DNA of 64,000 nt from Desulfuromonas sp. KJ2020 (GCF_024197615.1 NZ_JAKUKE010000003.1:851717-915716); one strand, 5' to 3'. Counted from the first letter of the stretch, positions 11,131-20,127 are shown. Notes: generated by a model not told the origin, from the sequence alone. Numbers and translations are program-made.

Positions 11131-11424
11131 ATGGAAAGCTTGAAAGGAAAACAGGTTCGTTACCTACGCTCCCTCGGACATCATCTCAATCCCGTTGTCA
11201 TGGTCGGCAAAAGCGAGATCAGCGAGACTCTGCTCAGCTCGGTCGACCAAGCGCTGAGCACGCATGAACTGATCAAGGTCAAAATCCAGGAAGGCTGCGA
11301 CCTGACGCGCCAGGAGGTGGCTGAGATCCTGTCCAGTCGCTGCGGGGCGGCCGTCGTCCAGATTCTCGGAAAAACCATTCTCCTCTATCGCCGCAGCGAT
11401 GAGCCGAAGATCGACCTGCCCTGA
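11131..11424 (+). CDS. yhbY: YhbY-family RNA-binding (CRM domain) protein
   Basis: 97 residues starting MESLKGKQVRYLRSLGHHL. A CRM fold is indicated by the conserved GKQVRYLRSL and VMVGKSEISE segments and the C-terminal QILGKTILLYRR. YhbY associates with pre-50S ribosomal particles. An open frame extends much further upstream, but only this segment is conserved and it begins with its own ATG after GGAAAG. It is convergent with dgt. Confidence 0.9.
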   Translation: MESLKGKQVRYLRSLGHHLNPVVMVGKSEISETLLSSVDQALSTHELIKVKIQEGCDLTRQEVAEILSSRCGAAVVQILGKTILLYRRSDEPKIDLP

Positions 11425-11430
11425 GCCCCT

Positions 11431-12567
11431 TCACACCCTTTCGTAAGGCTCGTACAGCCGCTTGTATTCGTCAAGAGCAGAACGGTCCGTCATCCCCGCG
11501 ATATAGTCGCAGATCACCCTCTCCTTGCCATGTTCATCGAAACGCTGCTGCAGTTTCCGGGGCAGCAGCGTGGGATTTTCCTTATAGCTGGTAAATAGCA
11601 GCGTCACAAAGCGCTCGGCTTTGATGCGCATGCGCTCGACCTTGTAGTGCCGATACAGTTGGCGGTACAAAAAGGCTTTGAGCTGTTTGTTCTTTCGGGC
11701 GGTTTCCCCACTGAGCCTGACCAGATAATCCGGGTGAGAGCGCACCGCCTCCAGGTTATCGATGTGGTAGGCCTTCAAATTTTCAGTCGTTGTCTGCACC
11801 AGGTCATCAATGAGATGCCCGATTAAGTGGCTGATGGTCTGGTAGGCCTGTCGTTCACCGCGAAGATGGGGGTATTTACGGGATACCAGGGCGGACATGT
11901 CCTGCCAGATCTCGAGGGCAGCCAGTTCATCCAGGGTGATGTAGCCCGCCTTGAGGCCATCGTCAATGTCGTGATTGTTGTAGGCGATTTCATCGGCCAG
12001 ATCGATGATCTGCGCCTCGAGAGTCGGCCGCTGGTGGGGCTCAAAGTCGTCGTCCTCGGGGTGCCCTGGGTGATCGTACTGGGACGAATGCTTGATGATG
12101 CCCTCGCGGGTTTCCCAGGCCAGGTTCAAACCATCGAAACCGGGATACCTTTCCTCCAGAAGTTCGACGATGCGCAGGGACTGTCGGTTGTGTTCAAAAC
12201 CGCCATGGTCGGCCATCAACCGGTTCAACACCACTTCTCCCGTATGGCCAAACGGGGTATGACCGAGGTCGTGGGCTAAAGCCAGCGCCTCCACCAGATC
12301 TTCGTTCAGATGCAGGCGGCGGGCGATGCCCCGGCCGATCTGGGCCACCTCCAGCGAATGGGTCAACCGGGTCCGGTAGTAATCCCCCTCGTGATTGACG
12401 AAAACCTGAGTCTTGTATTCGAGGCGACGGAAGGCGGCGCAGTGGATGATCCGGTCGCGGTCGCGCTCGAAAACCGGCCTGGAATCCTTGTAAGGCTCTT
12501 CATGTTTGCGCCCGCGACTGGCTGCACTTCGGGCCGCATAGGGGGCAAGCAGGTTATCGTGATTCAT
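11431..12567 (-). CDS. dgt: Deoxyguanosinetriphosphate triphosphohydrolase-like HD protein
   Basis: 378 residues. The HD-domain metal motif is ALAHDLGHTPFGHTGE, with an earlier RRLEYKTQVF segment and the DEIAYNNHDIDDG motif, all typical of dNTP triphosphohydrolases of the medium-length bacterial type. The family cleaves dNTPs to deoxynucleosides and triphosphate and influences dNTP pool balance. It is divergent from rsmD across a 175-base gap. Confidence 0.92.
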   Translation of the reverse strand: MNHDNLLAPYAARSAASRGRKHEEPYKDSRPVFERDRDRIIHCAAFRRLEYKTQVFVNHEGDYYRTRLTHSLEVAQIGRGIARRLHLNEDLVEALALAHDLGHTPFGHTGEVVLNRLMADHGGFEHNRQSLRIVELLEERYPGFDGLNLAWETREGIIKHSSQYDHPGHPEDDDFEPHQRPTLEAQIIDLADEIAYNNHDIDDGLKAGYITLDELAALEIWQDMSALVSRKYPHLRGERQAYQTISHLIGHLIDDLVQTTTENLKAYHIDNLEAVRSHPDYLVRLSGETARKNKQLKAFLYRQLYRHYKVERMRIKAERFVTLLFTSYKENPTLLPRKLQQRFDEHGKERVICDYIAGMTDRSALDEYKRLYEPYERV

Positions 12568-12656
12568 CGGAAAATCCTCGTGGTATTTTCAAGACCATGT
12601 GACCCGTATTAAACTCTCCAGCCCAAGGCGTTGTCAAGTGAGAGGAATCATTAACC

Positions 12657-12685
12657 TTGACCTGGGTTCGGCCCCATGCTAGAAA
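12657..12685 (+). promoter_or_regulatory. Sigma70-type promoter of rsmD-coaD
   Basis: TTGACC (12657-12662) and TAGAAA (12680-12685) are spaced by 17 bases in the dgt/rsmD intergenic gap. The predicted start of transcription is near 12692. Confidence 0.5.
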
Positions 12686-12742
12686 ATCGAACAGTGTTTT
12701 TGCCCCTTTAGGGAATTGTCTGATGGAAAGGCGAAGCGTTCA

Positions 12743-13306
12743 ATGCGGGTAATTGGCGGGACAGCGAGAGGAAAAAAACTGGCCTCTTTCACCGGAGGGA
12801 CCATCCGGCCGACGCCCGACCGTGTTCGTGAGGCTATTTTCAGCAGCCTGTTCAGCCGCCTGGGATCCTGGCAGGGACAGACCATTCTGGATCTTTTTGC
12901 CGGCAGCGGTGCCCTGGGGATCGAGGCCTTGAGTCGCGGGGCCGAACACGCCACTTTCGTCGATCAGGGAGCACAGTCGGCCAAGGTGGTCCAGAACAAC
13001 CTGCGGGCTTGCGGATTCGAGTCCCGCGCTCGCCTGATCCACCTGGACGCATTCAAGGCCCTGGAATCCTTTGACAAGTCGGCTTCTTTCGATGTGATCT
13101 TTCTGGACCCTCCCTACGGGCAGGATCTGGTCAATCGCATCCTGGAGCGGCTCTCCGCATTGAACTGTTTATCTCCTCGGGGTATTATTTGCGCTGAGGC
13201 TGCCAAATCAGACGAAGTTGCAGAACATTTCGGCTCATTGACGAAGGTTCAGGAACGAACCTACGGGTCAACGTCCATTTACTTTTTTACCCACCAGCCT
13301 GAATAA
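12743..13306 (+). CDS. rsmD: 16S rRNA (guanine(966)-N(2))-methyltransferase
   Basis: 187 residues from the ATG at 12743 (MRVIGGTARGKKL), the usual RsmD beginning; a TTG nine codons upstream is less likely. The SAM-binding loop LDLFAGSGALGIEALSRGA and the catalytic FLDPPYG (DPPY) identify an N-methyltransferase acting on guanine. It methylates G966 of 16S rRNA in the assembled 30S subunit. It is twelve bases ahead of coaD, a very common pairing. Confidence 0.95.
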   Translation: MRVIGGTARGKKLASFTGGTIRPTPDRVREAIFSSLFSRLGSWQGQTILDLFAGSGALGIEALSRGAEHATFVDQGAQSAKVVQNNLRACGFESRARLIHLDAFKALESFDKSASFDVIFLDPPYGQDLVNRILERLSALNCLSPRGIICAEAAKSDEVAEHFGSLTKVQERTYGSTSIYFFTHQPE

Positions 13307-13318
13307 GGTTTCATTGCC

Positions 13319-13807
13319 ATGCCAAATCCCACTGCCATCTATCCGGGGTCCTTCGATCCGATCACCAATGGCCATCTGGACATCATCTCCCGCGGGTTAC
13401 AGGTTTTCGACCGCCTCATTGTGGCCGTCGCCAGAAACTCGGAGAAAAACGCGCTATTTACCATCAATGAACGCATCGACATGATTCGGCAGACGGTAGG
13501 CGACAACCCAAGGTTGGAAATCGATACCTTCGAGGGATTACTGGTCGATTACGCCATCAACCGGGGTGCCAAAGTGATTCTGCGCGGCCTGCGAGCCGTC
13601 TCCGACTTCGAGTATGAGTTTCAGATTGCCCAGATGAATCACACCGTACAGAAAGAAGTTGAGACCCTTTTTATGATGACTTCGGTGCCCTATGGTTATC
13701 TGAGTTCATCCATTGTCAAGGAGGTCGCCTCGCTCAAAGGGCCGATCGACACCTTCGTGCCAACAGCGGTCAAGCAGGCGCTTGAAAAGAAATTCAGCAA
13801 CAGGTAA
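13319..13807 (+). CDS. coaD: Phosphopantetheine adenylyltransferase
   Basis: 162 residues. The nucleotidyltransferase motif is YPGSFDPITNGHLDII, with the ISSTV-equivalent SSSIVKEV near the C terminus. It carries out the penultimate step of CoA synthesis, adenylating 4'-phosphopantetheine. It is downstream of rsmD and upstream of a DUF1858 protein on the same strand. Confidence 0.97.
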   Translation: MPNPTAIYPGSFDPITNGHLDIISRGLQVFDRLIVAVARNSEKNALFTINERIDMIRQTVGDNPRLEIDTFEGLLVDYAINRGAKVILRGLRAVSDFEYEFQIAQMNHTVQKEVETLFMMTSVPYGYLSSSIVKEVASLKGPIDTFVPTAVKQALEKKFSNR

Positions 13808-13833
13808 CGGGTGCGGACCCAGAAAGGGACAGG

Positions 13834-14028
13834 ATGATCACCAAGGAAATGACCATTGGCCAAATACTGAGGGAACATCCTGAGACAATCGCAGTTTTCA
13901 AACGATTCGGACTGGACTGCCACACCTGCCAGATCGCATCGCTTGAATCGGTCGAATGCGGTGCCGAAGTCCATCAGGTCGACACGGACGCCCTGGTTAG
14001 TGAACTGAACAGCGCCATCAAAAAATAA
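13834..14028 (+). CDS. DUF1858 domain small protein
   Basis: 64 residues, essentially a single DUF1858 domain. It has the MTIGQILREHPETIAVFKRFGLDC opening, of which the Cys pair in LDCHTC is the family hallmark. Such domains occur alone or at the N terminus of ScdA-type and redox-linked proteins; the molecular role is not established. It is the third gene of the rsmD-coaD unit, 26 bases after coaD. Confidence 0.85.
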   Translation: MITKEMTIGQILREHPETIAVFKRFGLDCHTCQIASLESVECGAEVHQVDTDALVSELNSAIKK

Positions 14029-14031
14029 GGT

Positions 14032-14751
14032 TTATCGCCCTTTTCCCTCCAGCAGATCGACGACCCGCGCCAGGGCATCGACCACCAGCTGTTCAATTTT
14101 GGCCCCTTTTTCCGCCGAAGCCTTGCTCGGATCTCCCCAGACGCCGCCAGGCCAGTATTTTTGCTTGTCCCGCACCAAAATGCCGGCGGGAAAGCTCGGG
14201 TACTCACACCTGCCCTCCCCTTTAACCAGGTGCGGATGCGCATGCAGCAGGCGCGAAGTCTCTATCTCGCCGGCGTGGGAATCATCCGGCGTCTCGATGA
14301 TCGCCCGCCCTTCCCTGGCCGCCAGCATATACTCGGTCAGAACCGCTATCTCAAGATCGGCAAACCTCTCCAGCAGCTCTTCCCCGGCATCGATAAGGGC
14401 CGAGGTGTGCGTTCCGCCCGCATGTCCGGTCAGCAAGACGAAATAGCGCAATCCCTGCTTGTACAGGGAAATAACGATATCGATGGCCAAGGCTTTGAGG
14501 GTCGAAGTGCGGATGCTCACCGTGCCGGGATGGTTGGCCGTCGAACGGCAGACGCCGTAGTGGACAGGGGGCGCCACAAAAAGAGGTCGCCTTTGCGCCA
14601 GGCGGCAACAGACATCATATGCCTGCAGGGTATCGGTGGACAGGGGCAGATGGCTGCCATGTTCTTCCGTAGAGCCAAAAGGAATCAAAACCGTGCGCGT
14701 TTTTTGGAGACCTTCGGCGAACTCATCCATGGTCAACAGTTCGAGTATCAT
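14032..14751 (-). CDS. Creatininase-family amidohydrolase
   Basis: 239 residues. FGSTEEHGSHLPLSTD carries the Glu, His and Asp metal ligands of the creatininase fold, and the conserved LTGHAGGTHTSAL follows. Family members include creatinine amidohydrolase, the mycofactocin peptidase MftE and the archaeal ArfB deformylase of flavin and deazaflavin synthesis, so the substrate cannot be assigned. It lies 30 bases downstream of queE on the same strand, which may hint at a purine- or pterin-derived substrate. Confidence 0.8.
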   Translation of the reverse strand: MILELLTMDEFAEGLQKTRTVLIPFGSTEEHGSHLPLSTDTLQAYDVCCRLAQRRPLFVAPPVHYGVCRSTANHPGTVSIRTSTLKALAIDIVISLYKQGLRYFVLLTGHAGGTHTSALIDAGEELLERFADLEIAVLTEYMLAAREGRAIIETPDDSHAGEIETSRLLHAHPHLVKGEGRCEYPSFPAGILVRDKQKYWPGGVWGDPSKASAEKGAKIEQLVVDALARVVDLLEGKGR

Positions 14752-14781
14752 GGGTGTCCTTCCTGGATCAGAGCCGGAGAA

Positions 14782-15543
14782 CTAGAGCACAGAGATAAAG
14801 CGGTGGGTTTGCGGGATAATGCGCACATCGCTATGGATGGCAGAGGCACGCGCCTGCATGTCGAGCAACATCCGGCCCGTCAAGGAAATTCGTCCCCCTT
14901 CTGTACGGGGCTGCAGAATCAGCGGCAAGTCGGGCGCGCACTCTTCGACCAGACGGGCCGCCTGCAGGATCTCCTCCGTGGGGGTCTCCTCTCCAACGAC
15001 AGCCTTCACCTGGCCATTATGGTGGGCCATCAGGCTGAGGAAGTCCCGATGAAGGCTCCAGGGGGTGTCAGCGCCGGTCATGGAGGCCAGCTTGACATCC
15101 ATGGAAACCCATTCAAGATACGGGAGCAACGGCTCAAGGTGGCCCGGTAGCGTGCCGTTCGTTTCGAGAAAAAGGGGGCAGATCTCCCGCAGGACCGGCA
15201 GCCATTGCCGCAGCACATCGGTGTGGAGCAGAGGCTCGCCTCCCGTGAGGCTGATAGAGTGGTGAACGCCTGGCAAAAGATGTACCCAGTTCGCCAGGAT
15301 GCTGGACAGAACCTCCAGAGAAACGGGGTTGGCCAGACTGCGGAATATCCCGGACCCCGGCGCCTCTTCGGCCCGGCAGGAATCAGGTGAGGAGAAATCC
15401 GTATCGCAATAGGAGCAACTGAGATTGCAGCCGGGAAAACGGATAAAAATCTGGCGTTTGCCGACGAGAATCCCCTCGCCCTGAATCGAACTGAAAAGTT
15501 CGACCAGGGGGGTATCAGTCTTTGGAGTAAGTTGCGCAGGCAT
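14782..15543 (-). CDS. queE: 7-carboxy-7-deazaguanine synthase (radical SAM)
   Basis: 253 residues. The radical SAM cysteine motif CxxxCxxC appears as FPGCNLSCSYCDTDF, preceded by FSSIQGEG, the QueE-specific opening. The enzyme converts 6-carboxytetrahydropterin to 7-carboxy-7-deazaguanine in queuosine precursor synthesis. Its start overlaps the 3' end of queD by 29 bases, so the two are translationally linked. Confidence 0.93.
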   Translation of the reverse strand: MPAQLTPKTDTPLVELFSSIQGEGILVGKRQIFIRFPGCNLSCSYCDTDFSSPDSCRAEEAPGSGIFRSLANPVSLEVLSSILANWVHLLPGVHHSISLTGGEPLLHTDVLRQWLPVLREICPLFLETNGTLPGHLEPLLPYLEWVSMDVKLASMTGADTPWSLHRDFLSLMAHHNGQVKAVVGEETPTEEILQAARLVEECAPDLPLILQPRTEGGRISLTGRMLLDMQARASAIHSDVRIIPQTHRFISVL

Positions 15544-15886
15544 TATCGGATTCCCAGACGGTGACTTTGTCGATCTGGACGTTCTCGCTGTTTAGAACCT
15601 TACCTAACTCTTCAAACAGAAAGCGGGAGATATTCTCCGAAGAGGGGCTCAGGTCGATAAAGGGAGCCAGTTCGTTGAGATATTTGTGGTCGAGGGTACC
15701 CAAAACCTTCTTCGTTTCTTTTTTGAGAATTTTGAAGTCGATTCCCAGACCGGCTTTGTCCAGCTCTTTGGCTGCTACCGTCACTTCGACTTTCCAGTTG
15801 TGGCCGTGCAGGTTTTCACAGTCACCCTGGTAATGCATCAGATTATGGGCGGCGGAAAAGTGTGTATAAATGGTGAGCCGATACAT
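15515..15886 (-). CDS. queD: 6-carboxytetrahydropterin synthase
   Basis: 123 residues from the ATG at 15886, which has a strong AAAGGAG five bases upstream; an in-frame start at 15907 lacks such support. Zinc-binding His residues are in FSAAHNL and HGHNW, and the catalytic Cys is in GDCENLHGHNW. DHKYLNEL is the conserved Asp-His segment. It makes the QueE substrate from dihydroneopterin triphosphate. Gene order is queD-queE-creatininase. Confidence 0.95.
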   Translation of the reverse strand: MYRLTIYTHFSAAHNLMHYQGDCENLHGHNWKVEVTVAAKELDKAGLGIDFKILKKETKKVLGTLDHKYLNELAPFIDLSPSSENISRFLFEELGKVLNSENVQIDKVTVWESDNACATYSKD

Positions 15887-15903
15887 ATTTTCTCCTTTAA
15901 AAA

Positions 15904-16101
15904 TCAATCTTTTTCGCTTGGAAATTCAAGCAGATTATCAGGTTCCATAAGCTTCTGCCCCGGCACCTTGTATTCCTCCTGGGCCCATCGCCCAAGGTCG
16001 ATCAGCTGGCATTTTTGGGAACAGAACGGCCTGTAAGGGTTATCCTGCCATGGGGTCTCCTGTCGACAACGCGGGCAGCGGATGGTTCGGTGATCCGTCA
16101 T
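15904..16101 (-). CDS. yacG: DNA gyrase inhibitor YacG-type zinc protein
   Basis: 65 residues from the ATG at 16101, which follows GGAGGAG. Four cysteines in IRCPRCRQ and RPFCSQKCQLIDLGRW form the YacG zinc site. E. coli YacG binds GyrB and inhibits gyrase. It is 17 bases upstream of queD and is likely cotranscribed. Confidence 0.9.
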   Translation of the reverse strand: MTDHRTIRCPRCRQETPWQDNPYRPFCSQKCQLIDLGRWAQEEYKVPGQKLMEPDNLLEFPSEKD

Positions 16102-16236
16102 GGGGGCTCCTCCAGTCAGTATATCGAAAATCGCACCAGGCAAAATGTAGCACAGAGGGAAAGTTGCCTCAACGGTACGGGGTAAAAACAGAAAAAAGCC
16201 CTGGATGCCGGAGCAGCCAGGGCCTCTTGGTTTGTA

Positions 16237-16311
<75 letters not shown>

Positions 16312-16322
16312 ATAGGGTTGGC

Positions 16323-16351
16323 ATTCTATGAATGATCCGTCGGTTTGTCAA
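16323..16351 (-). promoter_or_regulatory. Strong promoter of tRNA-Gly(CCC)
   Basis: TTGACA (16351-16346) and TAGAAT (16328-16323) on the minus strand are exactly 17 bases apart, ending 11 bases before the tRNA 5' end. The promoter lies largely inside the last codons of the upstream nucleotidyltransferase gene. Confidence 0.75.
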
Positions 16352-17648
16352 TAATTTTTTCTACATATAATTTCAAATAGTTATGCGCCTCAGAGAGGTT
16401 TCGCACCCGACCTTCCACCTCCTCGTTTCTAAGCGCGGACAACACCTGTCCGACAAGAACCCCTTCGGCAAGCCCCAGAGTGGAGCGCAGGGTGGAACCA
16501 TCCACCAGGTCGGGCACGCGACCGTTGTATGCGTGTGTGTTGTAGGCGGTCATAGCCACACGCGCCCTATGGCGAAATTCGCCTGAGGGCTCCTCCAGGG
16601 AGGCCAGGTACAGGAGGCTTACCAGAGGGGCCGGTCCCAATTGATCCACCCATAGAGCGTAGCCTCTGTCCGAGGTTTCGAGATGAAGGAGTTTTTGGCC
16701 GTCCGCAGGCGTCAGGAAAACCAGATTTTTCAGAATCGATTCAACCCGCCGGCTGAATCGCATCTTGCGCAGTAAATCACAATGCCTTGCCAGCAGACCG
16801 CTGCCGGAGAGAAAAGCGGCCAGACGGACAATGGCGGACATGGAAAAGCCATCAAAGGTGGATTCAGCGGGCACACTCAACCCATCCTTGGCCAGGAGCT
16901 TCAGCTGCCGGGAGACGAGCTGGACCCGCTCGATGCCGGCGGCGACGGCCTGGGGACTGCTCCCTTCGCCAAACAGGATTGGGAAAAGACCGAGAACCTC
17001 CATCTGGGGCAACGAACGGGTGCCGTCGTCGGCATGGAATATTTGAATCAGTTCGCTCCCTACCCTTTCCGGCGCGACCTGAGCCAGGCCAGAGACCGAA
17101 TCTTTCATCCGTTTGAAGGTCTCGGGCTCCAGATCAAAATTTAAAACGCGGGCCAGTCGTACTCCCCGCAATATGCGCAGGGGATCATCCGCAAAGCCAC
17201 AGGGGGAGCAGTCCGAAAGAATGGACCGTTTCAAGTCCCCCTGCCCACCAAGGGGATCGATCAGGTGAGGCGATGGACTCAAACCAGCCAGGTCAAGGGC
17301 GATTGCATTGACGGTGAAATCTCTTCGCAATAAATCTCCATGGAGACTTGAAGCCCTGAAAGGCGCAAAGTCATAGGTATAAGGGAATCCATCTGCTTTA
17401 CATACAACGCGACTCTGTCGCCGTTTTTCGTCAAGCAGAAACCAGTGACCGTCAATCTGCCTGGCAAAAGTTCTGGCGAGATCGGTAGGATCGAAGGAGG
17501 TCGCAAAATCAAAATCGGTGATGGCGCGGCCCAGCAGGAAATCGCGCAGAGCGCCACCGACCAGATGACAGGATTGTCCAAGCTGGAGACAGGACAAAAG
17601 CTGAGGCAGGATGCGCGCTTTATAGAACTGAGGCCTGAGATCGTTCAT
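16326..17648 (-). CDS. cca: tRNA nucleotidyltransferase / poly(A) polymerase family protein
   Basis: 440 residues. The class II nucleotidyltransferase motifs are LVGGALRDFLLG, ITDFDFATS, RRDFTVNAIAL and DDPLRILRGVRLA. It should add or repair the CCA tail of tRNAs; poly(A) polymerase activity cannot be excluded from sequence. The ATG at 17648 fits the family start. An in-frame TTG at 17747 would read back through a terminator and into the upstream gene. No ribosome binding site is visible before the ATG, which lies only ten bases after the T tract of the preceding terminator. Confidence 0.88.
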   Translation of the reverse strand: MNDLRPQFYKARILPQLLSCLQLGQSCHLVGGALRDFLLGRAITDFDFATSFDPTDLARTFARQIDGHWFLLDEKRRQSRVVCKADGFPYTYDFAPFRASSLHGDLLRRDFTVNAIALDLAGLSPSPHLIDPLGGQGDLKRSILSDCSPCGFADDPLRILRGVRLARVLNFDLEPETFKRMKDSVSGLAQVAPERVGSELIQIFHADDGTRSLPQMEVLGLFPILFGEGSSPQAVAAGIERVQLVSRQLKLLAKDGLSVPAESTFDGFSMSAIVRLAAFLSGSGLLARHCDLLRKMRFSRRVESILKNLVFLTPADGQKLLHLETSDRGYALWVDQLGPAPLVSLLYLASLEEPSGEFRHRARVAMTAYNTHAYNGRVPDLVDGSTLRSTLGLAEGVLVGQVLSALRNEEVEGRVRNLSEAHNYLKLYVEKIIDKPTDHS

Positions 17649-17657
17649 GGTGTATAA

Positions 17658-17685
17658 GAAAAAGGGCCCGCCAAGGCGGGCCCTT
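17658..17685 (-). terminator. Rho-independent terminator after the aminotransferase
   Basis: A perfect 9-bp stem, GGGCCCGCC with GGCGGGCCC, with a 2-base loop, followed on the minus strand by TTTTTCTT. It ends the aminotransferase transcript and directly abuts the start of cca. Confidence 0.9.
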
Positions 17686-17709
17686 CCCAGGGATGGTTCT
17701 TCAGCTTGC

Positions 17710-19014
17710 TCAGGCCAGATCGAGAACGGCCTGATGGATAAGATCAAAGAGTTCCTGAATGTTTTCTTCGGCGATGCAGGAAAAGGCGATACGCAGGTCG
17801 GTTTTGCCGATGGAGATTGTCCCTACCCCGTATTTGTCCAGCAGGTGTACCCGCAGCTTTTCGGCATCAACCGTTTTAAGCTTCAGGCACATGAAATAGC
17901 CGGAGTTGAAGGGATAGTAGTCCCATTCCTGGTCGTATTTGCCACTGTCGAGCACTTCCTTGGTTTTAAGGGCGCGCCCTTTCATGACCTGGAATTTCTC
18001 TTCCTTCTGGGCGAGAAACTGGGGGGAGCGAAGCGCCTCGATAACAAAGGTCTGGGAAGGATGTGGGCAGTTGGATATCTTGGCGCGGATGATGCCCATG
18101 GTCTTCTTTTCCAGAGCGGTGATGACCTGGGCATTATCGTAGCTGTTGCCGTCGGCAAAAGTGATGAAACCGGTCCGGAAGCCCCAGACAAATTCTTCTT
18201 TGGTGGCTCCGTCAAGTTTGATGGCCAGGATACGTGGGTGCAGATTGGCCAACTTGCCAAACAGGGACTCTTTGAGGGAGTCTTCGTAGAAAAGACCGAA
18301 GTAGGCGTCATCGGTGACGACCACAACGTTGCAGCCTTCCTCGGCGACTTCCTTGATGACAGCGACAATGGCGTCGCCCTCAGCGACCGTGGGGGTGTAG
18401 CCACTGGGGTTGTTGGGGAAGTTCAGGATCACGACAGCCTTCCCTTTTTCGGCGGCGCTGTTTTTGAGGACGGCCTTGAAGGCATCGACATCGTAGCCGC
18501 CGCTTGGGGTAAAGGTCGGGAACTTCTTGACAATCCCGCCGTTGCAGGTACCGAAGGTCAGATTGTAGTTACCCCACAGCATGTCAGGCAGCACCACATG
18601 GTCGCCGGCGCCGACAAACATGTCTCCGACAATGGAAAGACCATGCGTCAGCGCGTTGGTGACGATGGGGTTGCTGATGTGCTTGCCGGCCATGCTCGGG
18701 TTCTCCCGCAGCATCTTCTCTTTCCAGAGGGCGCGCAGTTCCGGCTTGCCAGCGGGCGGCGCATAGGGGTAGATATCCTTGGGGTCGAAGGCCGAGAGCT
18801 TGTCCTGGATGCATTGCAGGAACATAGGGCCGCCCTTTTCGGTGGCAATCCCGATGGTGGCGTTATATTTGTGAGCCTTGTCCTTGGCTTCAGCGGACTG
18901 GGTCAAAATGCCCTTGGGGAAGAAGAGATTTTTTCCCAGATCGGAAAGCATTTCCAGAACATGGGCGTTGTGTTGGGCGAGCAGATCATTCAGTTCAGCA
19001 GCCAATGGATTCAT
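17710..19014 (-). CDS. Class I/II PLP-dependent aminotransferase
   Basis: 434 residues with the fold type I aminotransferase pattern. ILNFPNNPSGYTP carries the cofactor-contacting Asn-Pro-Ser-Gly, VVVTDDAYFGL the Asp/Tyr pair, and AIKLDGATKEEFVWGFRTGF contains the probable Schiff-base Lys and a substrate-carboxylate Arg. The Lys context differs from classical aspartate aminotransferases, so the amino donor is uncertain. It is a single gene closed by a strong terminator. The substrate was not assigned. Confidence 0.85.
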   Translation of the reverse strand: MNPLAAELNDLLAQHNAHVLEMLSDLGKNLFFPKGILTQSAEAKDKAHKYNATIGIATEKGGPMFLQCIQDKLSAFDPKDIYPYAPPAGKPELRALWKEKMLRENPSMAGKHISNPIVTNALTHGLSIVGDMFVGAGDHVVLPDMLWGNYNLTFGTCNGGIVKKFPTFTPSGGYDVDAFKAVLKNSAAEKGKAVVILNFPNNPSGYTPTVAEGDAIVAVIKEVAEEGCNVVVVTDDAYFGLFYEDSLKESLFGKLANLHPRILAIKLDGATKEEFVWGFRTGFITFADGNSYDNAQVITALEKKTMGIIRAKISNCPHPSQTFVIEALRSPQFLAQKEEKFQVMKGRALKTKEVLDSGKYDQEWDYYPFNSGYFMCLKLKTVDAEKLRVHLLDKYGVGTISIGKTDLRIAFSCIAEENIQELFDLIHQAVLDLA

Positions 19015-19208
19015 GATGTCCTCCGCAAAGGGTAAAGAAGGTTCGCCTGATATGGCGCATGTAAGAACAGCTGGTTATTTAAGCAACTTAATCATACGTT
19101 TGTCAATGATATTTCCAGATCTTCCCTTTTCGCGGGGATGCCTGTCGGCCATTGAAGAAAAGGCGTCTCCGTGCTAGCTTCTACGGAATATTTCTCCAAG
19201 GGGAACCT

Positions 19209-20105
19209 ATGCTCTTCGTCAACATCATTCTTCCCGTCTTTATCCTGATTTTCTGCGGCTACCTGGCCGAGAAAAAGATCGGCCTCGATTTTCGCACACT
19301 CACCAACTGCTCCCTTTACCTCTTTACGCCCGCCCTCGTCTTCTCATCCCTCATTCGTCAGACGCTGGAGCTGTCGCTGACCCTGAATATCTTTTTTTTC
19401 ATGGTTCTCTACACCCTCTCTCTCTATCTGCTGGTGCGCCTGATTGCGGCGGGAACCGCTATGAGTCGAGAAAACAGCGGCGCCCTGGTGCTGACCACGG
19501 TCGTCATGAATGTAGGAAACTTCGGGCTACCCCTGGCTTATTTCGCTTTTGGAGAACAGGGACTCCATGTCTCCGTACTGACGTTTGTTTTGTTCAATAT
19601 CCCTTTGTCCACCCTGGCCATTGTGGTCGCGCAGGGAGGAGAAGTTCCCCTAGGCAAAGCGCTGATCAATACCTTCAAGATCCCCATTTTCCATGCCGTG
19701 GCCTTGGCCTTTCTTCTGAAAGCCGTCGACCTTTCGGTCCCCTTCTTCGTTCTGCGCGCCGTAGAGCTTCTCGGGGACGCGGCCATCCCGCTGATGCTTG
19801 TGCTTTTAGGCATGCAGTTGGCGAGAACCAGACTGGAATCCCAGTGGGGTTTTCTGTCCCTGGCTACCATCATCCGTCTGGCGATAGCCCCTCTGATCGC
19901 CTGGGCGATCACCGTGCTGCTCGCTATAGACGGCACGAGCCGAAATGTGATCATCCTGCAGACCAGCACACCGTCTGCCGTCCTGCCCTTGTTGTATGCT
20001 CTTCGCTTCGGCATGCGGCCCGATTTGGTTGCCGGCACGATCTTTGTCACCACCCTGCTAAGCGCCGGGAGTCTGACTATTATTCTCTATCTGCTGCAAG
20101 GCTAG
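19209..20105 (+). CDS. AEC-family (auxin efflux carrier-like) transporter
   Basis: 298 residues from the ATG at 19209, which follows AAGGGGA. About ten hydrophobic membrane segments are visible. LTTVVMNVGNFGLPLAYFAFG and LQTSTPSAVLPLLYA are conserved half-site motifs of the AEC fold. Characterised bacterial members export or import organic acids such as malonate or malate. It stands alone and converges with the substrate-binding protein gene. Confidence 0.85.
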   Translation: MLFVNIILPVFILIFCGYLAEKKIGLDFRTLTNCSLYLFTPALVFSSLIRQTLELSLTLNIFFFMVLYTLSLYLLVRLIAAGTAMSRENSGALVLTTVVMNVGNFGLPLAYFAFGEQGLHVSVLTFVLFNIPLSTLAIVVAQGGEVPLGKALINTFKIPIFHAVALAFLLKAVDLSVPFFVLRAVELLGDAAIPLMLVLLGMQLARTRLESQWGFLSLATIIRLAIAPLIAWAITVLLAIDGTSRNVIILQTSTPSAVLPLLYALRFGMRPDLVAGTIFVTTLLSAGSLTIILYLLQG

Positions 20106-20127
20106 GGAAAGGAAAGACTTAAAAAGA

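Noticed and set aside
17647-19035. A 460-codon open frame antisense to the aminotransferase
   Set aside because: It is a shadow of the real gene, which has aminotransferase motifs, a terminator and a family-typical length.
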